Part shown: piece after piece, positions 15,203 to 23,651 of the stretch
Layout: each line of letters starts with the position of its first letter
How positions within the stretch are numbered: the stretch's first letter is position 1
NCBI RefSeq assembly: GCF_001426345.1
Contig: NZ_LMEM01000010.1
Location: 216,135 to 280,134, forward strand
Direction: 5' to 3'
Origin: Devosia sp. Root436
GTDB lineage: Bacteria > Pseudomonadota > Alphaproteobacteria > Rhizobiales > Devosiaceae
Length of the DNA stretch: 64,000 nt
Program-made: the position numbers and the translations under genes
The notes under the pieces: generated by a model
Told to the model about the DNA's origin: nothing
Database searches by the model: none
Seen by the model: only the letters and a program-made list of their open reading frames with translations

Positions 15203-16357
15203 TCAGGCCGCCAAATCCGCTACCACGGCATCGAGCACCGGAAAGCCCTTGTCCGTCACGCGGAGATTGCCGTTCGGCAATGACTCGACGAAGCCGTAGC
15301 CCTTGAGCGCTTCGATCTGGGTCTTGCTGATCTGGCGGCCGGAAATGGCGGTGAAGCGGGCGGGGGAGATGCCTTCCTTGAGGCGCAGGCCCATGACGAG
15401 GAATTCGTCGCCCTGCTCTTCCCAGGTGAGGACATCGTCCACCACCATGCCATGGCCCTTGGCTTTCACCTGCTTCTGCCAGTCGAAGGGCATTTTCTCG
15501 GCAGCGGTGGCGTGGCGCTGGTTGTTGATCATGAGGCGGCCATGGGCGCCGGGGCCGATGCCGGCATATTCGCCATAGCGCCAATAGAGCATATTGTGGC
15601 GGCTTTCCTGGCCGGGCCTTGCGTGATTGGAAATCTCGTAGGCGGGCAGTCCGGCAGCCGCGGTCAGCTCCTGCGTCATTTCATAGAAATCGGCGGCCAG
15701 GTCCTCGTTGGGCATCTGCAGCTTGCCGGCCTGGTGCAGGTCGAAATAGCGCGTGCCCTGCTCGATGGTGAGCTGGTAGAGGCTGACATGGCCCTGGGCC
15801 AGCCAGAGGCCCTCCTTGAGCTCGTCTTCCCAATCTTCCAGCGTCTGCTTCGGACGCGCATAGATCAGATCGAAGCTGGAGCGCTCGAAGACCGACTGCG
15901 CGATACGGACAGCGGCGATGGCTTCGTCCACGGTATGGCGGCGGCCCAGTTCGGCGAGCGGGCCTTCGCGCAGGGACTGGACGCCGAGCGAGACGCGGTT
16001 GACGCCGGCGGCGCGATAGCCCCGGAAGCGGTCGACCTCGACGCTGGTGGGGTTGGCCTCCAGCGTGATCTCGGCATTGGCATCCATCGTCCAGTGTTTG
16101 GCGATGGCGTCGAGAATCCGCCCGGTGGATTGCGGGTTCATCAGCGATGGGGTGCCGCCGCCGAAAAATACCGACTGCACGACACGGCCCGGCGCCAGCT
16201 CGGCCGCCGTGGCGATTTCGCGCTCATAGGCGGCGACATAGTCGATCTCGTCGAAGGGGCCGCGATGGACGTGGGAATTGAAGTCGCAATAGGGGCACTT
16301 GGACGCGCAGAACGGCCAATGCACGTAAACCCCGAAGAGGTCGTTGGGATTGCTCAT
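15203..16357 (-). CDS. hemW: HemW family radical SAM heme chaperone
   Basis: A 384-residue radical SAM protein. The CxxxCxxC cluster motif is CASKCPYC (Cys17, 21, 24), followed by VFFGGGTPSLM and LEANPTS. HemW differs from true coproporphyrinogen oxidase HemN by lacking the N-terminal extension with a fourth-ligand cluster; here the CxxxCxxC lies only 17 residues in, so the heme-trafficking HemW call is preferred. The GTG three codons upstream is an alternative start; ATG at 16357 was chosen. It is co-directional with rdgB and rph, separated by a repeat. Confidence 0.93.
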   Translation of the reverse strand: MSNPNDLFGVYVHWPFCASKCPYCDFNSHVHRGPFDEIDYVAAYEREIATAAELAPGRVVQSVFFGGGTPSLMNPQSTGRILDAIAKHWTMDANAEITLEANPTSVEVDRFRGYRAAGVNRVSLGVQSLREGPLAELGRRHTVDEAIAAVRIAQSVFERSSFDLIYARPKQTLEDWEDELKEGLWLAQGHVSLYQLTIEQGTRYFDLHQAGKLQMPNEDLAADFYEMTQELTAAAGLPAYEISNHARPGQESRHNMLYWRYGEYAGIGPGAHGRLMINNQRHATAAEKMPFDWQKQVKAKGHGMVVDDVLTWEEQGDEFLVMGLRLKEGISPARFTAISGRQISKTQIEALKGYGFVESLPNGNLRVTDKGFPVLDAVVADLAA

Positions 16358-16410
16358 GGGCGGCACCCACGGGACGGAGCTGAAGCCGTTCCGTTAGTCC
16401 CACTGAACGT

Positions 16411-16541
16411 GGGCTCCCTCGCCCCTGAGGGGAGAGGGTGGGGTGAGGGGTTCAGTGCTGGTGACGAGCACGGTGCCCAATGCGGCGCTGAACCCCTCAC
16501 CCGACCCTTCGGGTCGGCCTCTCCCCTCAGGGGAGAGGTGA
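16411..16541. repeat. Palindromic intergenic repeat, family A copy 2
   Basis: Two arms of about 50 bases are inverted: CCCTGAGGGGAGAGG then GGGTGAGGGGTTCAG on the left, CTGAACCCCTCACCCGACC then CTCTCCCCTCAGGGGAGAGG on the right. It fills the hemW-rdgB gap. Confidence 0.8.
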
Positions 16542-16567
16542 CTTTCGCTCCACGCAAATGGATCCCA

Positions 16568-17209
16568 TCACCGCTCAATCTGGCCCTCCACGAATTTGGC
16601 GAAGGAGCGGGCGCGGTGGCTGAGGCCCTGTTCGCCGGGCGACCAGGAATGCTTCATTTCGGGGGGCATCTGGCCGAAGGTGATGTCATAGCCATCGGGC
16701 ATGAACATGGGGTCATAGCCGTGACCGCGCTCGCCGCGCGGCGGCCAGACCAAAGTGCCTGGGCAGACGCCGGAAAAGATGACGTCACGCCCATCGGGGT
16801 GGGCAAGGCAGAGCGTGGCGTTGAACGACGCGCGCCGGCGCGAGGGCTCGGTGGCGTTGGCGGCCTGCAGCGCATCTTCCACCCGCTTCATGGCATGGGC
16901 AAAATTGCGCGGCACGCCGGCCCAGTCGGCAGTGTAGACGCCGGGATCGCCATTGAGCGCATCGACGCAGAGGCCGGAATCATCGGAAAGCGCCAGCATG
17001 CCGGAGGCATGGGCGGCGGCATGGGCCTTGAGACGGGCATTTTCAGCAAAGGTGGTGCCGGTTTCCTCGGGCTCGGGCAGGCCGAGTTCACCCGCCGAAA
17101 CCAGATCGAGACCATAGGGCTCGAACAGCTCCTGGAATTCCTTGAGCTTGCCGGCATTGTGGGTGGCGAGGACCAGGCGGTCGCCTTCGCGGAGGCGGGG
17201 GATGCTCAT
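16568..17209 (-). CDS. rdgB: XTP/dITP diphosphatase (RdgB/HAM1)
   Basis: A 213-residue house-cleaning enzyme that hydrolyses dITP and XTP to monophosphates. Family landmarks are LVLATHNAGKLKE (substrate loop), ETGTTFAENARLKA, ALSDDSGLCVDALNGDPGVY and GHGYDPMF. Its ATG overlaps the stop of the small upstream ORF as ATGA. Length is slightly over E. coli RdgB (197) through the N-terminal [10 protein letters not shown]. Confidence 0.97.
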   Translation of the reverse strand: MSIPRLREGDRLVLATHNAGKLKEFQELFEPYGLDLVSAGELGLPEPEETGTTFAENARLKAHAAAHASGMLALSDDSGLCVDALNGDPGVYTADWAGVPRNFAHAMKRVEDALQAANATEPSRRRASFNATLCLAHPDGRDVIFSGVCPGTLVWPPRGERGHGYDPMFMPDGYDITFGQMPPEMKHSWSPGEQGLSHRARSFAKFVEGQIER

Positions 17210-17439
17210 TTGCTTCCCTCCAGCGCGCGACGAATGTCTTGCCAGATGGCGCAGTTGCGCTCGGAAAAGGCCCCCTCATCCGTCTCGGCTTGGCCGAGCC
17301 ACCTTCTCCCACGAGGGGAGAAGGGTGCCTCCGCGTTTTTGGCACCATCAAGCCCACGCACCGGATCCCCTTCTCCCCTTGTGGGAGAAGGTGCCCGAAG
17401 GGCGGATGAGGGGGCTCTCTTCTTGCCGAAAAACATCAT
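17206..17439 (-). CDS. Small repeat-containing ORF between rph and rdgB
   Basis: A 77-residue ORF that begins MMFFGKKR and ends [14 protein letters not shown]. Its start ATG overlaps the rph stop and its stop overlaps the rdgB ATG, both as ATGA, so translation coupling through rph-ORF-rdgB is plausible. The middle (about residues 9-55) is encoded by palindromic repeat A copy 3, which is in frame and stop-free. Either a tiny native ORF received the repeat without losing its frame, or the ORF is a chance product. No known family. Confidence 0.4.
   Translation of the reverse strand: MMFFGKKRAPSSALRAPSPTRGEGDPVRGLDGAKNAEAPFSPRGRRWLGQAETDEGAFSERNCAIWQDIRRALEGSK
17269..17417. repeat. Palindromic intergenic repeat, family A copy 3
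   Basis: CCCCCTCATCCG...CACCTTCTCCCACGAGGGGAGAAGG on the left is inverted against CCTTCTCCCCTTGTGGGAGAAGGTG...CGGATGAGGGGG on the right. It is inside the small ORF between rph and rdgB. Confidence 0.8.
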
Positions 17440-18152
17440 GCTTCCAGCGCCGCCTGTTGCATCAGCGTCAGTTCGCCAATGCCCTGCTCGGCCAGCGTCA
17501 TGAGGCTGTTCAATTCTTCGCGCGAAAACGGGACCTGCTCGGCCGTGCCCTGGATTTCGACGAATTTGCCGGAGCCGGTCATGACGAAATTGGCGTCGGT
17601 ATGGGCTTCGACATCTTCGAGATAATCGAGATCGAGCACCGGGGCGCCGCGATAGATGCCGCAGGACACCGCGGCGACCGAATCGCGCAGGGCCTTGCCC
17701 TTGGTCAGCTTGCGCTCGTCCATCCAATTGACGGCGTCGGCCAAAGCCACATAGGCGCCGGTGATCGAGGCGGTGCGGGTGCCGCCATCGGCTTCGAGCA
17801 CGTCGCAGTCCACGGTGATCTGGTTTTCGCCCAGCAGCTGCATATCGACCACGGCGCGCAGCGAGCGGCCGATGAGGCGCTGGATTTCCTGGGTGCGGCC
17901 ACTTTGCTTGCCGGCCGTGGCCTCGCGGCGGGTGCGCGAGCCGGTGGCGCGGGGCAGCATGCCGTATTCGGCGGTGACCCAGCCTTGGCCCTTGCCGCGC
18001 AGCCAGCCGGGCAGGCTGGTTTCGACCGAGGCGGTGACCAGCACCTTGGTATTGCCGAAGCTGACGAGGCAGGAGCCCTCCGCCTTCTGGGCGACATTGC
18101 GCTCGATGGTCACGGAACGCATCTGGTTGGGCTCACGTCCGGAAGGGCGCAT
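17436..18152 (-). CDS. rph: Ribonuclease PH
   Basis: A 238-residue phosphorolytic 3'-to-5' exonuclease that trims tRNA 3' ends. RNase PH signatures are all visible: [84 protein letters not shown] and [19 protein letters not shown]. Length matches E. coli Rph (238). It is divergent from hrcA across a 140-base region holding a CtrA-like box, and precedes rdgB as in many alphaproteobacteria. Confidence 0.97.
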   Translation of the reverse strand: MRPSGREPNQMRSVTIERNVAQKAEGSCLVSFGNTKVLVTASVETSLPGWLRGKGQGWVTAEYGMLPRATGSRTRREATAGKQSGRTQEIQRLIGRSLRAVVDMQLLGENQITVDCDVLEADGGTRTASITGAYVALADAVNWMDERKLTKGKALRDSVAAVSCGIYRGAPVLDLDYLEDVEAHTDANFVMTGSGKFVEIQGTAEQVPFSREELNSLMTLAEQGIGELTLMQQAALEA

Positions 18153-18175
18153 CGGGAATCCGTCAGAAATTGCAG

Positions 18176-18193
18176 TTAACCGCCTCTTAACCC
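18176..18193. promoter_or_regulatory. CtrA-like box between rph and hrcA
   Basis: TTAA-N7-TTAACCC (TTAA at 18176-18179 and 18187-18190), matching the CtrA consensus exactly. It sits 24 bases upstream of the rph start codon and about 100 bases before hrcA. Confidence 0.45.
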
Positions 18194-18292
18194 TAGCCGG
18201 GCCGGCTCACAAGCGGCGGGAGCTTGGCGGGAGGCTGCAATGCGCTTAAATGAGAGCGCAGGGTTAAAGCGGACGATTTTATCGAACACAGC

Positions 18293-19369
18293 ATGGTCAG
18301 ACCGCCCGAAGACTTCCTGAGCGTGCTCAATGCCCGCAGCCAGGACATTTTCAAGAAGATCGTCGAGCGATACCTGGACACCGGATCGCCGGTGGGCTCG
18401 CGCGACCTGTCGCGCATGCTGCAGATGGGGCTGTCGCCGGCCTCGGTGCGCAATGTGATGGCCGATCTCGAGGATCTCGGGCTGATCGCGGCGCCGCATA
18501 CGTCGGCGGGACGAGCGCCGACGCAGGAAGGCCTGCGGTTTTTCGTCGATGCCATGCTCGAAGTGGGCGCCGTCAACGAAAGCGAGCGCAGCCAGATCGC
18601 CAAGTCCATCGAAGGGCAACATCGCGGGCAGGTGGAAGATGTGCTGACCGAGGCCAGCCAGTTGCTCTCGGGCCTCAGCCAGGGCGCCGGCGTGGTCATC
18701 ACCACCAAGGCCGATATCATTTTGCGGCATATCGAATTCGTGCGGCTGGACGCCACCAGGGCCATGGCCATTCTCGTCGGGCAGGACGGGCAGGTGGAAA
18801 ACCGCATCATGGACATTCCGCCCGGCCTCACCGCTTCGGCATTGACGGAGGCGGGTAATTACCTTGCCCATCACGTGGTGGGGCGCACCATTGCCGAGGC
18901 GCGCAAAGCGCTGGCCGCGCTGCGGGCCGAGCAGCGGGCCGAGCTGGACGAATTGACGCAGAAGCTGGTGGATGCCGGCATTGCAACGCTGGCGCAGGCC
19001 TCGCCTTCCAGCCAGCCGACGGTGATCGTGCGCGGGCGGGCCAATCTCATCAACGACGCCATGGCGAGCGATGACCTGCTGCGCATGCGGCAGCTGTTCG
19101 ATGAGCTGGAAAGCAAGGACGGGCTGCTGGACCTGCTCGGCGATGCCGAGAAGGCGCAGGGCGTGCGCATCTTCATCGGCTCGGAGAACAAGCTGTTCTC
19201 GCTGTCGGGGTCTTCGGTGATCCTTTCCCCCTACAAGGACGCCAATGACAAGGTGGTGGGCGTGCTGGGGGTGATCGGGCCGACCCGGCTCAACTATGCG
19301 CGCATCGTGCCCGTGGTGGATTATACCGCCAATGTGATCAGCGCCATGATGGCGCGGAAGCGACCCTAG
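18293..19369 (+). CDS. hrcA: Heat-inducible transcription repressor HrcA
   Basis: A 358-residue repressor that normally binds CIRCE elements upstream of groESL or dnaK and is kept active by GroEL. The N-terminal winged helix (about 10-85) has LNARSQDIFKKIVERYLDTGSPVGSRDLSR and SPASVRNVMADLEDLGLI, followed by the HTSAGR..T..G.R.FVD motif. The C-terminal domain carries the FIGSENKL...SGSSVI pattern. It precedes grpE, the usual order. No CIRCE was found in the window, so its targets probably lie elsewhere. Confidence 0.96.
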   Translation: MVRPPEDFLSVLNARSQDIFKKIVERYLDTGSPVGSRDLSRMLQMGLSPASVRNVMADLEDLGLIAAPHTSAGRAPTQEGLRFFVDAMLEVGAVNESERSQIAKSIEGQHRGQVEDVLTEASQLLSGLSQGAGVVITTKADIILRHIEFVRLDATRAMAILVGQDGQVENRIMDIPPGLTASALTEAGNYLAHHVVGRTIAEARKALAALRAEQRAELDELTQKLVDAGIATLAQASPSSQPTVIVRGRANLINDAMASDDLLRMRQLFDELESKDGLLDLLGDAEKAQGVRIFIGSENKLFSLSGSSVILSPYKDANDKVVGVLGVIGPTRLNYARIVPVVDYTANVISAMMARKRP

Positions 19370-19380
19370 GTCGCGTCAGG

Positions 19381-19409
19381 CTTGAAAACCTGCCGCATTT
19401 GGCCGATAT
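19381..19409 (+). promoter_or_regulatory. RpoH-like promoter of grpE
   Basis: CTTG (19381-19384, in CTTGAAA) plus an 18-base spacer plus CCGATAT (19403-19409), one base off the alphaproteobacterial sigma-32 pattern CTTG-N17/18-CYTATNT. It ends 33 bases before the grpE start. Confidence 0.6.
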
Positions 19410-19442
19410 GCGGGACAAAATTGAAACTTGCGGAACAGAACA

Positions 19443-20024
19443 ATGATGAGCGACGAAAACGCCGCCTCGGGCGAGACGCCTGAAGTCGAGACGCCGGAAA
19501 CGCCCGAGGTCGATCCGATCGAGGCTTTGCGCGCCGAGAATGCCGAGCTCAGGGATCGTGTGCTGCGCACGCATGCCGAGATGGAAAACCTGCGCAAGCG
19601 CACCGAGCGCGATGTCAACGACACGCGCCTTTATGCCATTTCCGGCTTTGCCCGCGACATGCTGAGCGCCACCGACGCGCTGAGCCGCGCGCTGGTCATG
19701 CTGCCGCCGGAGGCGCGCGAAAGCGGCGACGCCACCACCAAGAGCCTGATCGAGGGCATCGAGCTGGCCGAACGCGAAATGCAGCGGCTGCTGGCCAAGC
19801 ACGGCGTCAAGCCGATCGAGGCCGAAGGGCAGAAATTCGATCCGCACAAGCATCAGGCGATGTTCGAAGTGCCAGACCCGAGCAAGCCGGAAGGTACTGT
19901 CGTGCAGGTGGTGCAGGCCGGTTTCGCCATCGGCGACCGCGTGCTGCGCCCTGCCATGGTGGGCGTCGCCAAGGGCGGCCCGAGCCATGCGCCGGCCGAC
20001 GAGGCGGTGGACAAGAGCGCGTAA
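19443..20024 (+). CDS. grpE: Nucleotide exchange factor GrpE
   Basis: A 193-residue co-chaperone that drives ADP release from DnaK. The acidic N-terminus ([19 protein letters not shown]) is followed by a long coiled coil ([30 protein letters not shown]) and the C-terminal beta domain ([12 protein letters not shown]...[25 protein letters not shown]), the GrpE signature. Two successive ATGs (19443, 19446) are possible; I took the first. It is followed by a parS-like site merged with a terminator. Confidence 0.97.
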   Translation: MMSDENAASGETPEVETPETPEVDPIEALRAENAELRDRVLRTHAEMENLRKRTERDVNDTRLYAISGFARDMLSATDALSRALVMLPPEARESGDATTKSLIEGIELAEREMQRLLAKHGVKPIEAEGQKFDPHKHQAMFEVPDPSKPEGTVVQVVQAGFAIGDRVLRPAMVGVAKGGPSHAPADEAVDKSA

Positions 20025-20039
20025 GGCTTTGAGCTGAGC

Positions 20040-20053
20040 GTTTCACGTGAATC
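20040..20053. other. parS-like site after grpE
   Basis: GTTTCACGTGAATC, directly abutting and overlapping the first bases of the grpE terminator hairpin. Confidence 0.6.
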
Positions 20054-20074
20054 CCCGCGCGAGCGGGGATTTTT
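20051..20074 (+). terminator. Rho-independent terminator of grpE
   Basis: ATCCCCGC and GCGGGGAT pair perfectly around a GCGA loop, followed by TTTT and then CGTTTT. Confidence 0.85.
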
Positions 20075-20090
20075 CGTTTTAGGGGGTGCT

Positions 20091-20224
20091 GTGCCACGCC
20101 CTCGTGGTTCGAGGCTCGTGAAGAACTCGCACCTCACCATGAGGACTACTTCCAACTCGGTGCTCCAACAGCCCTCATGGTGAGGCGGGAGCGTAGCGAC
20201 CCTCGAACCACGGGGGCGTGGCAC
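20091..20224. repeat. Palindromic intergenic repeat, family B copy 2
   Basis: About 134 bases. Outer arms GTGCCACGCCCTCGTGGTTCG and CGAACCACGGGGGCGTGGCAC are inverted; inner arms CACCTCACCATGAGG and CCCTCATGGTGAGG are inverted too. It lies between grpE and pncA and is closely matched by copy 3 at 31569-31702. Confidence 0.85.
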
Positions 20225-20228
20225 CGGT

Positions 20229-20861
20229 TTACCCCAGAATATCCTTGCTCATCACCCGCTCCACCCCCGCCTCAGCCATATCCACCCAGGCCCTGGCCAA
20301 GCTCCCCGCATTGTCTATCGCCCGCGTCGCGTCCTCGATGACCGTGACGTCGAAGCCCGCGGCAGCGCCGTCGATGGCGGTCCAGCCGACGCAGTAGTCG
20401 GTGGCGAGGCCCACGATATACAACCGGCCGACATCGCGTTCGTTGAGATAGCCGGCAAGGCCCGTGAGAGTTTCGCGGTCGGCTTCCTGGAAGCCGGAGT
20501 AGGAATCGATCAGCCTGTTGTAACCCTTGCGGATGACGAGCTGGCCGTGGGGGATATCGAGATCGGCAGAGAGTTCGGCGCCGTGCGTATTCCACATGCA
20601 GTGGTCGGGCCAGAGAACCTGAATGCCATAGGGTAGGTCCACGGTCTCGAACGGGCTCTTGCCATCATGCTGGCTGGCGAAGGAAATGTGGTCCGCCGGA
20701 TGCCAGTCCTGGGTGAAGACGACATTGGCGAACTTTTTGGCCAGCGTATTGATGAGCGGCACGATTTCGTCGCCCCCTGCGACGGCAAGGCTGCCGCCGG
20801 GCAGGAAATCATATTGCATGTCGACGACGACGAGGACGTCGCGCGGGGTGATTTCGATCAT
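20229..20861 (-). CDS. pncA: Nicotinamidase
   Basis: A 210-residue cysteine hydrolase that converts nicotinamide to nicotinate in NAD salvage. The catalytic Asp is in VVVDMQYDF, the metal site in TQDWHPADHISF, the catalytic Lys in VIRKGYN and the nucleophilic Cys in LATDYCVGWTA. Length equals E. coli PncA (213). A GGAGATGCAGCG ribosome site precedes the ATG. It is co-directional with, and downstream of, pabB-pabC. Confidence 0.96.
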   Translation of the reverse strand: MIEITPRDVLVVVDMQYDFLPGGSLAVAGGDEIVPLINTLAKKFANVVFTQDWHPADHISFASQHDGKSPFETVDLPYGIQVLWPDHCMWNTHGAELSADLDIPHGQLVIRKGYNRLIDSYSGFQEADRETLTGLAGYLNERDVGRLYIVGLATDYCVGWTAIDGAAAGFDVTVIEDATRAIDNAGSLARAWVDMAEAGVERVMSKDILG

Positions 20862-20927
20862 CGCTGCATCTCCTTACTGTCGCGTTGCCGAACCGGAAAA
20901 CCGGCAGCCACTTTTCCTGGCAACGCT

Positions 20928-22694
20928 CTACTTCACCCATTCGGCGCGGATGAGGCCGCGCACGGAATTGCCGAGCCAGATTGCCTCGGCTGCTTCGAGA
21001 TCGTCCAGCATCAAAACCTGCTCGACAGCCTTGCCAGTGGCGATGAGCTCGGCCCGCAGGGTGCCCGGCAGCAGGCCGGAGGAGAGGGGTGGGGTGAGCA
21101 GGACGCCGTCGCGCTGGATGAAAAGGTTGGTGATCGAGCCTTCGGTGAGTTCGCCGCGCTCATTGAGGAACACGACCTCGTCCACGCCCTGCGCCGCATG
21201 GGCCGCCTGACGGGGCGCGTCGTAGAAGGCGCGGTTCGTGGTCTTGTGCATGAGCCAGAGGCTCTGCGATTCGAGTTTTTCCGGGGCGATGACGAAGCGG
21301 AAGAGCGCTGGATTGGGCGGCAGCGGGACCGCGGCCACGGCCGGACCGGAAGCGTCGAGCGTCAGGCGGACGCGCATGGCGCCGGAAGGGAAGGATTGGG
21401 ATTGGAGCAGGGCCAGGATCACCGCGCGATCGAAGGGCAGGGCGAAATAGGCGGCAGAGGCGGCCAGGCGATCGAGATGCCGGTCGAGCAGGGTGTAGCC
21501 CCCCGCCTGCTCCCAGAGCAGGGTTTCGATCAGGGTGACCGGGTCGGCCGGACTGGTGAAGAATGCCATCTTGAGCAGGGCCTCGCGATATTCGTCGGCC
21601 GCGACGCTGTCGGCGACGATGCCGCCGCCGATGCCGATCTCGCCATTGCCCTCGACGTCGATGACAGCGGTGCGGATGGCGACGTTGAGGGTGAAGTCGC
21701 CACGGGGCGCGAAATGACCTATGGAGCCGGTATAGACGCCGCGCGGGCCGGCTTCGACCTGGTGGATGATTTCCATGGCGCGCAGTTTTGGCGCCCCGGT
21801 GATGGAGCCGCAGGGGAAGAGATTGGCGAGGACGCCCGAGGTGGTGACGCCGGGGCGGCGGCGGGCCGATATGCCGGACGTCATGGTGTGGAGCGTCGAA
21901 TAGGTCTCCACCGTGAACAGGTCGGTGACCTTGACCGAGCCGATTTCGGCGACGCGCCCGAGATCGTTGCGCAGCAGGTCGACGATCATCAGGTTTTCGG
22001 CACGGTTCTTTGCGTCACCGGCCAGGGCGGCGCGGCCGGCCTCGTCTTCGGCAATGGTGCGGCCGCGCTTGAGCGTGCCCTTCATCGGGCGGGCGGCGAG
22101 CTGGCCACCGCGACTGGACACGAAGAGTTCGGGCGAACGGGACAGGATCCACTGCGCCCCGGTATTGATGAGGGCGCCATAGGCGACGGGCTGCTTGCGC
22201 ACGAGATCGCGATAAAGCCCCACCGGATCGCCATCGAGGCGAAAGCCGGCCTTGAAGGTCAGATTGACCTGGTAGGTGTCGCCATCCGATATCAGCGCCT
22301 TGACCGTATCGAAGGCGCCGGTATAGGCGGCCTCATCCATGCGGGGGACGATATCGAGGGCGCCGCCGGCGCCGGCCATGGCGGCGAGACGGGAAGCGAC
22401 CTCGGCAGCACCCAGCCGTTCGGGCGCATCATAAAGTCCGAGCCAGAGCAGCGGCGTGGGGCCGGGCGGCGACAGGAACTTGGCCAGCCGCTCCTCGAAA
22501 ACGAAACCCAGTTCATAGGCGAGGAAACCGGCGGCATGGAGGCCGGCCGCATTGGCAGCTTCAAGCCGGGCCAATGCGGCGTGTACGCCCGCCGCATCAT
22601 GGGCAACGAGGATGTCGCGCGGCGCGGAAAACAGCAGGTTTTCCCCTGATGGAGCGAGCGTGTCGTGCAGCAGGACTGAGCCGGGGGCGAACAT
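20928..22694 (-). CDS. pabB: Aminodeoxychorismate synthase I / ADC lyase fusion
   Basis: A 588-residue bifunctional protein for p-aminobenzoate synthesis in the folate pathway. Residues about 1-370 are PabB: the PMKGT motif (PabB-type PIKGT), NLMIVDLLRNDLGR and CGSITGAPKLRAMEII are visible. Residues about 385-588 are a class IV aminotransferase-fold PabC (ADC lyase), with KTTNRAFYD holding the PLP lysine and LNERGELTEGSITNLF. The fusion is common in proteobacteria. No pabA-type glutaminase is next to it; it must be supplied elsewhere. Confidence 0.93.
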   Translation of the reverse strand: MFAPGSVLLHDTLAPSGENLLFSAPRDILVAHDAAGVHAALARLEAANAAGLHAAGFLAYELGFVFEERLAKFLSPPGPTPLLWLGLYDAPERLGAAEVASRLAAMAGAGGALDIVPRMDEAAYTGAFDTVKALISDGDTYQVNLTFKAGFRLDGDPVGLYRDLVRKQPVAYGALINTGAQWILSRSPELFVSSRGGQLAARPMKGTLKRGRTIAEDEAGRAALAGDAKNRAENLMIVDLLRNDLGRVAEIGSVKVTDLFTVETYSTLHTMTSGISARRRPGVTTSGVLANLFPCGSITGAPKLRAMEIIHQVEAGPRGVYTGSIGHFAPRGDFTLNVAIRTAVIDVEGNGEIGIGGGIVADSVAADEYREALLKMAFFTSPADPVTLIETLLWEQAGGYTLLDRHLDRLAASAAYFALPFDRAVILALLQSQSFPSGAMRVRLTLDASGPAVAAVPLPPNPALFRFVIAPEKLESQSLWLMHKTTNRAFYDAPRQAAHAAQGVDEVVFLNERGELTEGSITNLFIQRDGVLLTPPLSSGLLPGTLRAELIATGKAVEQVLMLDDLEAAEAIWLGNSVRGLIRAEWVK

Positions 22695-22829
22695 GGTGGT
22701 CTTCTAGAGTCTTTTGCCATCGCCGTCACCGGGGCATGCGCCCCCATGAACAGGGGTTGGACAGGCACCTCGGCTTTGCCAGATTTCTGCCATCGGTCCC
22801 GGGAGGACCGATCAGCCGGGGACGCAGTC

Positions 22830-23162
22830 ATGAACACGATCATCAAGGGTGGCGCGGCCGCATTGGTCCTGCTGGGCAGCGCCTTGCCGGTTGCAGCCGA
22901 GGACGTCTATTTCACGCTCTACAATGAGAGCAACCGCTCGCTGCACTATTTCTATGCCAGCCCATCCAACTCCACGAGCTGGGGGCCGGACCTGCTGCGG
23001 GGCGGCTATACGCTGCGCGCCGGCTACAATGGCACGGTGACGATCGCCGACGATTCGACCGAGTGCTACTACGACTTCAAGTTCATCATGGGCGACCGCA
23101 GCGAGACGGTGGTGAACGAGATCAATATCTGCGACCTGGGCAGCTATACGATCTACGACTGA
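22830..23162 (+). CDS. Small exported protein, paralogue 1
   Basis: A 110-residue protein with a signal peptide (MNTIIKGGAAALVLLGSALPVAAE, cut after AAA or A-E) and a mature part of about 87 residues rich in Tyr, Ser and Asn. Landmarks are FTLYNESNRSLHYFYASPSN, WGPDLLRGG, GYNGTVTIADDSTECYYDFKF and INICDLGSYTIYD, with two mature cysteines likely to pair. It looks like a small beta-sandwich. I do not recognise a characterised family. The next gene is a tandem copy. The ATG at 22830 follows GGGGACGCAGTC. Confidence 0.8.
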   Translation: MNTIIKGGAAALVLLGSALPVAAEDVYFTLYNESNRSLHYFYASPSNSTSWGPDLLRGGYTLRAGYNGTVTIADDSTECYYDFKFIMGDRSETVVNEINICDLGSYTIYD

Positions 23163-23249
23163 GCCATCGAACGGCCATTCCCAATTAATCCCGGCGTGGT
23201 ATGTAATTCGCTGCTGGCGGCGCATCGCCGCTGGTTTGGGAGAATTTTC

Positions 23250-23582
23250 ATGAGCTTCAATCTTAGGGGCGGCCTTGCCGTCCTGGCGCTGCTGGCCAGC
23301 GCCATGCCTGCTGCCGCGCAGAGTGTCGAGTTCACGCTGATCAACAACAGCGCGCGGGCCCTGCATTATTTCTATACCTCACCCAGCAATGACTCCAACT
23401 GGGGTTATGACCTGCTGGGCGAGAACGGCACGCTGGAACCAGGCTATCAGGGCACGGTGACCATCGGCGATGGCTCGGACCAGTGCGAATACGACTTCAA
23501 GTTCGTGATGGAAGACGAGAGCGAGACCGTGATCAATGCGGTCGATATCTGTTCGCTGAACGAATACACGATCTACGACTAA
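23250..23582 (+). CDS. Small exported protein, paralogue 2
   Basis: A 110-residue signal-peptide protein (MSFNLRGGLAVLALLASAMPAAAQ), the same length as its neighbour and plainly a tandem duplicate: FTLINNSARALHYFYTSPSN, WGYDLLGEN, GYQGTVTIGDGSDQCEYDFKF, VDICSLNEYTIYD. Both mature cysteines are conserved. GGGAGAATTTTC precedes the start, and a strong terminator follows. The pair forms a likely two-gene unit. Function unknown; exported to the periplasm or outside. Confidence 0.82.
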   Translation: MSFNLRGGLAVLALLASAMPAAAQSVEFTLINNSARALHYFYTSPSNDSNWGYDLLGENGTLEPGYQGTVTIGDGSDQCEYDFKFVMEDESETVINAVDICSLNEYTIYD

Positions 23583-23597
23583 CGCCCTCGCGCGGTG

Positions 23598-23637
23598 ATA
23601 CGGCGCCGCCCCGGCCGGGGTGGCGCCGTATTGTTTT
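23598..23637 (+). terminator. Rho-independent terminator after the exported pair
   Basis: ATACGGCGCC pairs with GGCGCCGTAT, enclosing a second palindrome (CCCCGGCCGGGG), followed by TGTTTT. Confidence 0.85.
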
Positions 23638-23651
23638 GCCGCCCGGAAGCG

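Noticed and set aside
15452..17503. A 683-residue plus-strand frame spanning hemW and rdgB
   Set aside because: Antisense shadow with low-complexity composition; the minus strand has hemW, rdgB and rph with full signatures.
18153..18292. CIRCE element for HrcA
   Set aside because: Searched for TTAGCACTC-N9-GAGTGCTAA near hrcA and dnaK; not found.
20667..22649. A 660-residue plus-strand frame opposite pabB-pabC
   Set aside because: Antisense shadow; the minus-strand fusion protein is clear.
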